Below are positions 1 through 7,839 of a stretch of 64,000 nucleotides of DNA, piece after piece (within the stretch, counting starts at the first letter, position 1; each line of letters opens with the position of its first letter). The DNA comes from UBA4971 sp029551185 (lineage in GTDB: Bacteria; Bacillota; SHA-98; UBA4971): positions 137,749 to 201,748 of the forward strand of contig DAOSZN010000001.1 of NCBI GenBank assembly GCA_035593725.1, read 5' to 3'. The notes under the pieces were generated by a model. That model saw nothing but the letters and a program-made list of their open reading frames with translations, searched no databases and was not told the DNA's origin. The translations under genes and the position numbers were made by a program.

Positions 1-707
1 TGGCGCTTGATATTCCTTTTATCGGAGTGAACCATGTCGAAGCGCATATATATGCTAATTTTCTTGAGCATCCTGACCTTGCGCCGCCTTTCGTTTGTTT
101 GGTGGTATCAGGAGGACACAGCGATCTTGTATACCTGAAGGATTACGGGGATTACCATGTCATGGGTAGGACCAGAGATGACGCTGCAGGCGAAGCTTTT
201 GATAAGGTCGCCCGGACTCTTGGCCTCAGTTATCCCGGTGGACCTGAAATAGACCGTGTCGGAAGAGAAGGCGACCCTCAAGCTGTGCGCTTCCCCCGGG
301 CTTTCCTGGAGGAGGGGTCTTATGATTTTAGCTTCAGCGGTCTTAAGACATCAGTGGTAAACTATGTGGCTAAGGCGAACCGCAAGGGCAGAGAGATATC
401 CGTGCCGGATATCGCAGCCAGCTTTCAAGAAGCAGTAATTGATGTTCTTGTGGAAAGAACTCTGAGAGCTGCATCGGAAAAGGCGGTGAGGACTGTAGCC
501 TTAGCCGGCGGGGTCGCAGCCAATTCCAGGCTCAGGCAGGAATTGTCCCTGCGTGCGGAAAAGAAGGGTTTGAATGTCAAGTATCCTTCACCGATTCTTT
601 GTACTGATAATGCGGCAATGGTGGCTTGTGTAGGATATTTCCAGGCAGTATCCGGAAAGAGCAGTTCCTTGGATCTGCCGGCTGTGCCTAACCTCCATCT
701 TGAATGA
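1..707 (+). CDS. tsaD: tRNA threonylcarbamoyladenosine synthase subunit TsaD, 3' part
   Basis: The reading frame is already open at base 3, so the gene begins outside the window; about 234 C-terminal residues are present. TsaD transfers the threonylcarbamoyl group from threonylcarbamoyl-AMP to A37 of ANN-decoding tRNAs, working in the cytosol with TsaB and TsaE. Visible family motifs in order are NHVEAH (the two metal-binding histidines), VSGGHSDLVY, GEAFDKVAR, GGPEIDR, FSGLKTSV, AGGVAANSRLR and CTDNAAM near the end. The protein stops 40 bp before the next gene. The GTG at 27 is an internal valine, not a start. The call is secure; only the missing 5' part is unknown. Confidence 0.97.
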   Translation, partial: ALDIPFIGVNHVEAHIYANFLEHPDLAPPFVCLVVSGGHSDLVYLKDYGDYHVMGRTRDDAAGEAFDKVARTLGLSYPGGPEIDRVGREGDPQAVRFPRAFLEEGSYDFSFSGLKTSVVNYVAKANRKGREISVPDIAASFQEAVIDVLVERTLRAASEKAVRTVALAGGVAANSRLRQELSLRAEKKGLNVKYPSPILCTDNAAMVACVGYFQAVSGKSSSLDLPAVPNLHLE

Positions 708-746
708 AACCTAAGTTGAGACTTAATTGAAACATGGAGGTACAGC

Positions 747-1706
747 GTGGAGGGATATGGTAATATGACAGGACGCGAAGTTGGAGGTCAAGGGGATAAT
801 CCCCTTGAACCTTTAGAGCAACAGGAAGAGTTGGGGAAGCCTACGCCCGGGCGTCTCATTTTTATGATTGCCGTGTGTGTAATTGTTGTCATACTCAGCT
901 TTCTCATGGTTATCAGCTCTTACCTGTCGCTTGAGGCGACATTCAGAGTGAAAGACAGGCCTGTGAACTTGTTGCTTCTCGGGATAGATCATACCTATGA
1001 TGACAAGGGCAAGGTGATGCAAGGTCTCGGACGAGCTGACACCATTATTCTCTTCTCAATGAATCCCAAGGAAGGCAAGGCATACGTGGTGTCAATCCCC
1101 AGGGACACACGGGTTAATATACCGGGACGCGGAACAGGCAAGGTTAACGCTGCTTATGTTTACGGAGGCCCTCAGTTGATTGCTGACACTGTCGAGGGGC
1201 TTATCGGTATGCCTGTTGATCGTTACGCTGAGGTGGATTTTGATGGATTTATCGGGGTCATAGACGCAATTGGCGGTATTGAAGTGGATGTGGACAAAGA
1301 TATGCGTTATGTAGATAGGGCAGGCGGACTGAATGTTGATATTAAGAAAGGCAGGCAGATACTTGACGGTGAAAAAGCCCTTCAGTACGTGAGGTTCAGA
1401 GCAGATGTCCTAGGAGACATAACGCGCGTAGGCAGACAGCAAAACCTAATCAAAACCGTCATAGATGAAGCCGCAAATTACCGAAATATACGCAAAGCGC
1501 CTAAGCTGGCTAAGATTCTAACGGAGTATGTGAAAACAGACCTGTCACAGCGAGACATGGCTTCTGCCGGATGGTTTCTTGTCAGGACAGGCGGAGATGT
1601 GCTTACCCGGACCATACCCGGAGATTTCGAGAAGCAATACTGGGTGCCTAACAGAGATGCCTTGCAAGAAATGGTAGATAGTATGGTTCAGGGATTTGAT
1701 AGATAG
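747..1706 (+). CDS. LytR-CpsA-Psr (LCP) family cell wall polymer transferase
   Basis: LCP proteins sit in the cytoplasmic membrane and transfer lipid-linked anionic polymers onto peptidoglycan. This 319-residue protein has a charged N-terminal cytosolic part, one membrane helix at about residues 37-62, then an extracellular LCP domain. Seen motifs are LLLGIDH, GRADTIILFS, SIPRDTRV and FRADVLGDITRVGRQQ; the arginines and aspartates in these segments bind the polyprenyl pyrophosphate and metal in the family. GTG at 747 has GGAGG six bases upstream; ATG at 765 is an alternative start. The polymer handled cannot be told from the sequence. Confidence 0.92.
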   Translation: MEGYGNMTGREVGGQGDNPLEPLEQQEELGKPTPGRLIFMIAVCVIVVILSFLMVISSYLSLEATFRVKDRPVNLLLLGIDHTYDDKGKVMQGLGRADTIILFSMNPKEGKAYVVSIPRDTRVNIPGRGTGKVNAAYVYGGPQLIADTVEGLIGMPVDRYAEVDFDGFIGVIDAIGGIEVDVDKDMRYVDRAGGLNVDIKKGRQILDGEKALQYVRFRADVLGDITRVGRQQNLIKTVIDEAANYRNIRKAPKLAKILTEYVKTDLSQRDMASAGWFLVRTGGDVLTRTIPGDFEKQYWVPNRDALQEMVDSMVQGFDR

Positions 1707-1748
1707 TCCTAGGTGTCGTTGAAGTGTGGAGAGGAGGTCGCATACGGC

Positions 1749-2501
1749 GTGCGTATCGATGTAGCATTAGTGCCTCAGGAAATTGAAGGTAAAAACCTGG
1801 AACACGTCACAGCAATTGTTATTGATGTCTTGAGGGCAAGCACTTGTATAGCGAATGCTATTGCTAATGGTTGTGACGGAGTGATTCCTACTGTCTCTGT
1901 TGAAGAGGCAATGGATATATCCAGGGCTTATGCCAGGGACGATTATCTTCTGTGCGGCGAGAGGAAAAATGAGAAGATAGACGGTTTTGACCTGGGCAAT
2001 TCGCCGCTGGAGTACATTAGCGATCGGGTGCAAGGTAAGAAGCTGATAATGACGACAACAAACGGAACGAGAGCAATAAGGACTGCGAAGACAGCTCCTT
2101 GTGTCATAATCGGCGGGTTTTGGAATATATCCGCCTGTTGTAAGCCGGCTTTGGCTCTCGACAGGGATATTCTCATTGTGTGCGCAGGCCAGAACGGGAG
2201 ATTTGCTATGGAGGATGCCATTTGCGCAGGTGGATTCGCGGACAAACTGAGTTCTCTAACAGACGCACGCGTTGAAGAGACTGACGGATGCCTGACAGCG
2301 CGTCTTCTGTACAATACCTTTCGTGAGAGGCTTGAGGAAGCCTTATTCCAATCAGCGCATGGCCGCAACCTTATCAATACAGGATTCGGGGAGGATGTGA
2401 AGGCAGCTGCGGTAACCGATTGTGTAGAGGTGGTTCCTGTATTCCATGAAGGCCATATCGTACCTATGGATATTTCCGGGAGCGCTAAGGTTCATGCATA
2501 A
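1749..2501 (+). CDS. comB: ComB-like 2-phosphosulfolactate phosphatase
   Basis: Family members hydrolyse 2-phosphosulfolactate to sulfolactate, a coenzyme M step in archaea; in bacteria without coenzyme M the role is often unclear and may be another phosphatase activity. The protein has the conserved N-terminal VIDVLRAST segment, a GERKNEKIDGFDLGNSP stretch and TTTNGTRA, which are typical of the family. I prefer GTG 1749 because GGAGG lies ten bases upstream and the product then begins VRIDVAL as relatives do; an in-frame GTG at 1713 would add 12 residues. The stop overlaps the start of the next gene by 8 bases, which suggests translational coupling. Confidence 0.85.
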   Translation: MRIDVALVPQEIEGKNLEHVTAIVIDVLRASTCIANAIANGCDGVIPTVSVEEAMDISRAYARDDYLLCGERKNEKIDGFDLGNSPLEYISDRVQGKKLIMTTTNGTRAIRTAKTAPCVIIGGFWNISACCKPALALDRDILIVCAGQNGRFAMEDAICAGGFADKLSSLTDARVEETDGCLTARLLYNTFRERLEEALFQSAHGRNLINTGFGEDVKAAAVTDCVEVVPVFHEGHIVPMDISGSAKVHA

Positions 2502-3933
2502 GGTCATCATTGTGGCAGTTATGGCCTTTGTCCTAATCACCGTTTGGTGCAGATCGGCATACGGAGAGAGCCCTCAAGTAGTTATGAGGGTTGCTCTCGC
2601 CGTAGCCCCGCCTTTTGAGTTTTTGTTGGAGCAAGACGCCTATGCTTTTCCCCTATTGCCTGCAAGGATTGTAGATGAAGATGAAGAAGCCTCCTTCGGA
2701 CGGGAGATTGCAGGTAATCTGCCATACATAAGCCTCTTTTCATCAGGAAAGCCTTTCCTGATAAAGGCAGGCAATATCCCAAGAGAGATCGTGCTTTGTT
2801 ATCCGTCGGGTGAAGAAATTTCTTTTCTCGGAGGATTGCGTATTGTGCCTTTGGAGCCCGGCTCTTCCGCTTTTCAGATGGGAGACAGGCGTTACCGAGG
2901 GGAACTTGAGATATCTTGTGGGGTTTCGAAGGCCGGTTTTTATGAGATAATGGCAATTAATCTTGTGGATTTGGAGACCTATACTGAAGGTGTGCTGGCA
3001 GGGGAGGTTTACCCCTCATGGGCAGCTGAAGCCCTTAAGGCGCAAGCTGTTGCGGCCAGGACATATGCGCTGCGACGAAAAAGCGAAAACGAGTCTCGCG
3101 CCTATGATGTGGATGATACTGTATTATCTCAGGTGTATGTCGGGGAAAACCAAATAGAGGCATTCAAAGCCGCAGTCCGCGAAACCCGCGGTGAAGTCCT
3201 TGTTTATGAAGGCGTTCCCATCAAAGCGCACTATTTCTGTTCAGGAGGGGGAATAACGGAAGGAGACGAGGAGGTATGGTTGGGAGGAAGTGATGAGCCG
3301 TACCTCACTGCCAGGGAAGACTTCGACCGGATGTCCCCGTACTATCGCTGGAGGGAGCCTTATGCCATAGGAAGCAGCGATCTTCTTCGGAAGCTCGGAC
3401 TGAAACCTGTTTACCCGGCATGGATTGAGCCTTCTATTCAGTCCGGTGACAAGATCCTGGCATATAGATTCCGCGCAGGAGATCGAGTAGTTAACTTAAC
3501 AAGGGAACAGATTCGTCACAAGCTTGGCCTCGAGAGTCCCAGATTTCATATTACTGTAAGAGATGGTACAGAAACGGGCAAAGTCGTGGAGAGCCGCGAG
3601 GAGCTAAACTCTTCGACGGTTGTAATATTTGACGGTGTAGGGAAAGGCCACGGTGTAGGCTTGAGCCAATGGGGCGCTCAGGGCATGGCTTCAATGTCTG
3701 ACAGTAACGGAGCCCCTCTATACACTTATGTAGACATACTAAAGCATTATTATCCCGGCGCGGAGCTGGTTGATAATTACAATATTCCTAAAGAGCGCAT
3801 AGAGCCGGTTTCAGATGACCGTGTGGAGCCTGTATATGAGAGCAGCACAGAGTCTGTCGAGGAAGACCATGGAGAACCTGTCCAAAAGAAGCGCACAGAG
3901 CCTGTATGTGAAGTCCGGCTTGAGCCTATGTGA
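2494..3933 (+). CDS. SpoIID/LytB domain protein with octapeptide-repeat tail
   Basis: SpoIID-domain enzymes are lytic transglycosylases that cut peptidoglycan stripped of stem peptides. The 479-residue product starts with a signal-peptide-like segment (hydrophobic residues about 3-20, then AYGES). The SpoIID core is clear: LETYTEGVLAGEVYPSW, which carries the probable catalytic glutamate, followed by LKAQAVAARTYALRR, the YFCSGGG segment and HGVGLSQWGAQGMA. The last 47 residues form a degenerate eight-residue repeat (separate entry). The start at ATG 2494 is chosen for the signal peptide; an ATG at 2446 would place 16 odd residues before it. The gene overlaps comB and is not next to other sporulation genes, so it may act in vegetative wall turnover rather than in engulfment. 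Confidence 0.88.
   Translation: MHKVIIVAVMAFVLITVWCRSAYGESPQVVMRVALAVAPPFEFLLEQDAYAFPLLPARIVDEDEEASFGREIAGNLPYISLFSSGKPFLIKAGNIPREIVLCYPSGEEISFLGGLRIVPLEPGSSAFQMGDRRYRGELEISCGVSKAGFYEIMAINLVDLETYTEGVLAGEVYPSWAAEALKAQAVAARTYALRRKSENESRAYDVDDTVLSQVYVGENQIEAFKAAVRETRGEVLVYEGVPIKAHYFCSGGGITEGDEEVWLGGSDEPYLTAREDFDRMSPYYRWREPYAIGSSDLLRKLGLKPVYPAWIEPSIQSGDKILAYRFRAGDRVVNLTREQIRHKLGLESPRFHITVRDGTETGKVVESREELNSSTVVIFDGVGKGHGVGLSQWGAQGMASMSDSNGAPLYTYVDILKHYYPGAELVDNYNIPKERIEPVSDDRVEPVYESSTESVEEDHGEPVQKKRTEPVCEVRLEPM
3790..3930 (+). repeat. degenerate 24-bp / 8-residue tandem repeat in SpoIID-like gene
   Basis: Six consecutive octads end the protein. The common core is xRxEPVxx, seen as ERIEPVS, DRVEPVY, STESVE, HGEPVQ, KRTEPVC and VRLEPM. 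Repeats are imperfect in DNA and protein, so they are old or selected. The tail is charged and low in complexity and may be a spacer or wall-interacting segment; that function is inference. Confidence 0.75.
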
Positions 3934-4007
3934 GTATGGCATTGATGTCGAGTTTACATAGACGATAGGCCTGTGACAGTAGGAGGTGATTTGCAGGAAA
4001 CAATGGT

Positions 4008-4127
4008 CCGGTTCTAATCTCCGAGTCAGTACGCCTAATGGATGCTGATGGCAGCTGACCGGCGGCCACATGGAAGGAACAGTGGTCCGAGGGCTTACAG
4101 GGAAACCTGTCAGCCTCCCGTAATTGG
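4008..4127 (+). promoter_or_regulatory. Moco/tungsten-cofactor riboswitch
   Basis: This leader resembles the Moco RNA motif in sequence and place. Seen features: outer stem CCGGTT (4008-4013) with AATTGG (4122-4127, two G-U pairs); CTCCGAGTC followed by CGCCTAATGG; stem GTCAG (4025-4029) with CTGAC (4055-4059); stem GGCCAC (4064-4069) with GTGGTC (4082-4087); and a 3' hairpin ACAGG-GAAA-CCTGT leading into GCCTCCCGTA and TGGAAAGG. The 3' part closely resembles the remembered E. coli moaA leader. The outer stem ends just before the AAAGGAG ribosome site of tupA, which fits control of translation. Known variants sense Moco or Wco; I cannot decide which from reading alone, but the downstream tungstate transporter favours Wco. 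Confidence 0.85.
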
Positions 4128-4144
4128 AAAGGAGATGTTGTCCA

Positions 4145-4993
4145 ATGTCAAGACGCTCAATGTCAATTCTGGCTATCTCCCTGATAATTGCACTTAGCGT
4201 AGGTGCCGTAGCTTTTGGAGCCTCGAAAGAGCTTATCCTCGCGACAACTACCAGTACCCGTGACACCGGACTTCTCGATGTGCTTCTTCCGGTTTTCCAG
4301 GAGCGAACCGGATATAATGTAAAGACAATTGCAGTAGGAACAGGAGCAGCGCTCGCCCTCGGGAAGAAAGGAGAGGCGGACGTGCTTCTTTGTCATGCTC
4401 CTGCTTCAGAAATGGAACTCGTTGAATCCGGGGATGTAATTAACAGACAGCTTGTAATGCACAACGACTTTGTAATTGTGGGTTCGCCTGAGGATCCCGC
4501 AGGCGTTAAAGGCGTTAAGTCCGCCACCGAGGCGCTTCGGAAGATTGCGGACAAAGAGGCGGTCTTTGTTTCCAGAGCTGATGATTCAGGCACACATAAG
4601 AAAGAGAAGGAAGTCTGGAATAAGCTTGGATTTGAACCGTCAGGAAAGGCATGGTACCTGGAAGCCGGGACGGGAATGGCGAATACGCTCAATATCGCCA
4701 ACGAGAAGCTGGCGTATTGTCTGACTGACCGCGGAACCTACCTGTCTATGAAGGATCGCTTGGATTTAGTGGTCCTGGTTGAAGGTGACGCGATTCTTCT
4801 TAACATCTACCATGTTATGCAGGTCAACCCTGAAAAGCATAAAGTTGTAGACGGGCAAGGTGGAAAAGCCTTTGTAGAGTTTATGGTGTCCGAAGAGGTC
4901 CAAGAGATCATAAGTAAGTTCGGTATTGATAAGTATGGAAGCCCGTTATTCTTCCCTGACGCCGGCAAGAGCATAGAAGACCTCGGAGGTTGA
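4145..4993 (+). CDS. tupA: tungstate ABC transporter, substrate-binding protein
   Basis: TupA binds tungstate outside the membrane and hands it to TupBC. The 282-residue product has a signal peptide (hydrophobic about 7-24, AFGAS cleavage region). The family signature ATTTSTRDTGLLD, the GTGAALALGKKGEADVLL segment and SRADDSGTHKKE are present; the TTTS and SGTH regions contact the oxyanion in TupA proteins. ATG 4145 is preceded by GGAG at a ten-base spacing, immediately after the riboswitch. There is no lipobox cysteine, which is unusual for a binding protein in a Gram-positive-type cell. It is the first gene of the tup-moe-moa operon. Confidence 0.93.
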   Translation: MSRRSMSILAISLIIALSVGAVAFGASKELILATTTSTRDTGLLDVLLPVFQERTGYNVKTIAVGTGAALALGKKGEADVLLCHAPASEMELVESGDVINRQLVMHNDFVIVGSPEDPAGVKGVKSATEALRKIADKEAVFVSRADDSGTHKKEKEVWNKLGFEPSGKAWYLEAGTGMANTLNIANEKLAYCLTDRGTYLSMKDRLDLVVLVEGDAILLNIYHVMQVNPEKHKVVDGQGGKAFVEFMVSEEVQEIISKFGIDKYGSPLFFPDAGKSIEDLGG

Positions 4994-5000
4994 GGGAGAG

Positions 5001-5690
5001 TTGGACCTGATAGCCGAAGGGATTACCGAAGCTTTTCGTCTCCTGCTCAAAGGGGACCGTGAGGTGCTTCGTATAGCCCTTTTAACTCTCAGAGTCTCCG
5101 GATTTGCAACCATAATCAGCGCTGCAATCGGTGTGCCCTTAGGGACAGTGCTCGCTGTATGGTCCCATCGAGGACGACGGCAAGTAGCCGGGTTCGTCAA
5201 TGCGGGAATGGGCCTCCCTCCTGTAGTTGTCGGCCTTTGGGTGAGCATATTTCTTTGGAGGACCGGGCCTTTGGGGTTTCTCAGGTTGATGTACACGCCG
5301 ACTGCCATGGTTATCGCTCAGACGATAATCGCTTTGCCGATAGTGACCGGCTTCACCATGGCAGGTGTCGGGCAGTTGGATCCCGGCATACGTCTGCAGA
5401 TGCTCTCTCTTGGGGCATCATCATGGCAACTCCTGTGTATTCTTATACGAGAAGCCAGGCTCTCAGTGCTTGCAGCGATCATGGCAGGATTTGGCAGAGT
5501 AGTCGCTGAGGTCGGCGCCTCTATGATGGTAGGGGGAAATCTTTTAGGACAGACCCGGGTGCTTACGACAGCTACTTCTATGGAGGTGTCAAAAGGCAAC
5601 TTTGGACTTGCGATAGCACTGAGTATTATCTTAGTGGCGATTACCTATGTCATCAACGCAAGTCTCACCCGGATTCAGCAGCAGAGCTGA
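5001..5690 (+). CDS. tupB: tungstate ABC transporter, permease
   Basis: The 229-residue protein is the membrane channel of the TupABC importer. It has about five or six hydrophobic segments and the permease loop that docks the ATPase (LSLGASSWQ, followed by REARLSVLAAIMAGFGRVVAEVGA with the conserved glycine). The start is TTG 5001, eight bases after the tupA stop, with a purine-rich GAGGGAGAG directly upstream. A 118-bp spacer to the ATPase gene holds nothing I recognise. Order and content match tupABC operons. Confidence 0.92.
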   Translation: MDLIAEGITEAFRLLLKGDREVLRIALLTLRVSGFATIISAAIGVPLGTVLAVWSHRGRRQVAGFVNAGMGLPPVVVGLWVSIFLWRTGPLGFLRLMYTPTAMVIAQTIIALPIVTGFTMAGVGQLDPGIRLQMLSLGASSWQLLCILIREARLSVLAAIMAGFGRVVAEVGASMMVGGNLLGQTRVLTTATSMEVSKGNFGLAIALSIILVAITYVINASLTRIQQQS

Positions 5691-5808
5691 CTATGGCACA
5701 TGAGACATGCTCATGCGTTGAAGAGTAGCATAGATTTGCTGCGGCTCAACCAGCCTTCTTGAGGGGTATGGCTCGCACTGAAGGCAATGAATCGGGGGAA
5801 ACAACAGA

Positions 5809-6606
5809 ATGGAGACAAGACAAGCTATTATCGAGCTTAAGGATGTGAAACTGAAGCGGGGATCCCGGATCACATTGGATGTTTCGCATTTTGAGATATT
5901 TCGCGGAGAGAATATCGCTGTAATCGGCGCGAACGGTGCCGGCAAGAGCACGCTTTTGCAGGTAATAGCTTGTCTCCTCAACCCCGGTGAAGGCAGAGTA
6001 TGCGTCGGGGGACGCCATGTAGGCAAGGAAATCACAGCGATCGAGGCCAGGCGACGCATGGCTATGGTCCTCCAGAGGCCTTATCTTCTAGATGCCACAG
6101 TTTTTGATAACGTAGCTATTGGGCTCAGGATGAGGCATGTGCCTAAGGATGAAGTGCAAAGAAGAGTCAATGAAGCCCTTGACCTCTTTGGAATCAGGCA
6201 TCTGGCCAAGCGGCGCGGACGTTCCCTCTCCGGTGGTGAAAGCCAGAGAGTCAGTTTGGCGCGAGCTATGGTGCTTAGGCCTGAGGTTCTTCTCTTGGAC
6301 GAGCCTATGAGCTCTTTGGATGTGCCTACACGAATGACCCTCCTTGCGGAATTGGGGCGGGTAATCAAAAAGACCCGGGTAACAACGGTTTTTGTGACTC
6401 ACGATGTCACAGAGATTCCCTTTCTTGCTGACAGGACTGTGCTTATGGAAGGTGGGAGGATTGTCGCTGATGGCCCTGTCCGAGAAGTGTTGCGCCAAGA
6501 GATGCGCGGCGCATTATCACAACTTGCAGGCGCTGCCAATTGGCTTCTCACAGAGGGCGGTGAAGAAAAAGATGTCGCTGTTTTTATCGCTGACTCCGCG
6601 CGCTGA
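5809..6606 (+). CDS. tupC: tungstate ABC transporter, ATP-binding protein
   Basis: This 265-residue ATPase powers TupB. Seen motifs are Walker A GANGAGKST at about residues 44-52, the Q-loop VLQRPYL, the signature LSGGESQR, Walker B VLLLDEP followed by MSSLD, and the switch histidine in FVTHDVTE. There is no C-terminal regulatory TOBE domain of the ModC kind, which fits TupC. The 3' end overlaps the following moeA by 35 bases. The ATG start has a purine-rich GGGGG about ten bases upstream. Confidence 0.92.
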   Translation: METRQAIIELKDVKLKRGSRITLDVSHFEIFRGENIAVIGANGAGKSTLLQVIACLLNPGEGRVCVGGRHVGKEITAIEARRRMAMVLQRPYLLDATVFDNVAIGLRMRHVPKDEVQRRVNEALDLFGIRHLAKRRGRSLSGGESQRVSLARAMVLRPEVLLLDEPMSSLDVPTRMTLLAELGRVIKKTRVTTVFVTHDVTEIPFLADRTVLMEGGRIVADGPVREVLRQEMRGALSQLAGAANWLLTEGGEEKDVAVFIADSAR

Positions 6607-7801
6607 AGCATGGGACAAATTTAAGCAATATATCAAAGTGGGGCCACATGAAAGTGAAACAGTCAATATCTGTGATGCGATAGACTGTATCTTAGCTGAG
6701 GATATTATATCCCCTGCAGACTTGCCCGGGTTTGCCAGGTCTACCAAGGACGGCTATGCAGTGCGGGCTTCTTCTACTTTTGGCGCAAGTCAAGGGCTTC
6801 CTGCGCTTCTTACTTTAAGAGGGCGAATCCGCATGGGTGAGCAGACTAAACTGTCGTTAGGTCAGCATGAGTGCGCAGCTATAGCCACAGGGGGCATGGT
6901 ACCTGAAGGCGCAGACGCGGTAGTCATGATAGAGATGTGTGAGGCAATTGATGATGAGACTATTGCAGTGACTCATTCTGTTGCGCCCGGTGAAAACGTT
7001 GTAGGCGCAAAGGAAGATATAGCTTCCGGAACACTGATGCTTTCGCAGGGGAGGAGGTTGCGCCCTCCTGATATCGCAGCTCTGGCAGCAATGGGAGTGC
7101 CTGAAGTTAAAGTCGCTGTAGGGCCGAAAGTTGCCGTCATTTCCACCGGAGATGAACTTGTTGATATTTGGGATACTCCCCTCCCTGGACAGGTTCGGGA
7201 TATGAACGCCTACTCCATTTACAGCGCAATCAAGGCTTGCGGCGGGAGACCGAAATTGTGGGGCATTGTCAAGGATGAGTCCCTTGCCATTCAAGAAATC
7301 ATAGCCAAAGCCCATAGAGAATCAGACATGGTTATCGTGTCCGGAGGAAGTTCCATAGGAGAACGGGATTTTACGAGAGAATCCATTGAAGCTTTAGGTG
7401 ACCCCGGTGTCCTCATCCACGGTGTTGCAATAAAGCCGGGGAAACCCACTATTCTTGCTGTGGCTGAAGGTAAACCTGTGTTCGGCTTGCCCGGCCATCC
7501 TATGTCCTCGTTGGTTGTGTTCAATCTCTTTGTTGCTCCTGCAATCGCCATGTGGATGGGGGGGACCCTGTTTAGGAGAGAGACTCAGGCCAGGCTCAGC
7601 GCAAATGTCGCTTCCATTATAGGACGGGAGGATTATGTCAGTGTCAAACTCCGCATAGAGGACGGTGAAGTCTGGGCGGATCCGGTTTTTACTAAGTCAG
7701 CCGCAATTTCCGGACTTGTTTGCGCTGACGGGATAATGAGGATCCCTGACGATGTGGAAGGCGTGGAAAAAGGCGACCGGATCCGTGTGACGTTGTTTTA
7801 G
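6572..7801 (+). CDS. moeA: molybdopterin molybdenumtransferase MoeA
   Basis: MoeA inserts molybdate or tungstate into adenylylated molybdopterin to give the finished cofactor. The 409-residue protein shows the classical order: PGFARSTKDGYAV (substrate-binding aspartate), IATGGMVPEGADAVVMIE, PGENVVGAKEDI, VISTGDEL, the MogA-like region VSGGSSIGERDFT, KPGKPT and GLPGHPMS, then the small C-terminal beta domain. I place the start at ATG 6572, which gives a normal MoeA N-terminus; the frame stays open upstream inside tupC. Two moeA genes in one operon with tungstate uptake recall the MoeA1/MoeA2 pairs of tungsten users, where the copies may differ in metal choice. Confidence 0.94.
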   Translation: MSLFLSLTPRAEAWDKFKQYIKVGPHESETVNICDAIDCILAEDIISPADLPGFARSTKDGYAVRASSTFGASQGLPALLTLRGRIRMGEQTKLSLGQHECAAIATGGMVPEGADAVVMIEMCEAIDDETIAVTHSVAPGENVVGAKEDIASGTLMLSQGRRLRPPDIAALAAMGVPEVKVAVGPKVAVISTGDELVDIWDTPLPGQVRDMNAYSIYSAIKACGGRPKLWGIVKDESLAIQEIIAKAHRESDMVIVSGGSSIGERDFTRESIEALGDPGVLIHGVAIKPGKPTILAVAEGKPVFGLPGHPMSSLVVFNLFVAPAIAMWMGGTLFRRETQARLSANVASIIGREDYVSVKLRIEDGEVWADPVFTKSAAISGLVCADGIMRIPDDVEGVEKGDRIRVTLF

Positions 7802-7839
7802 CACAGGGAGCTTAAGCAGTCGGAGTGAGGGATTAAGAA

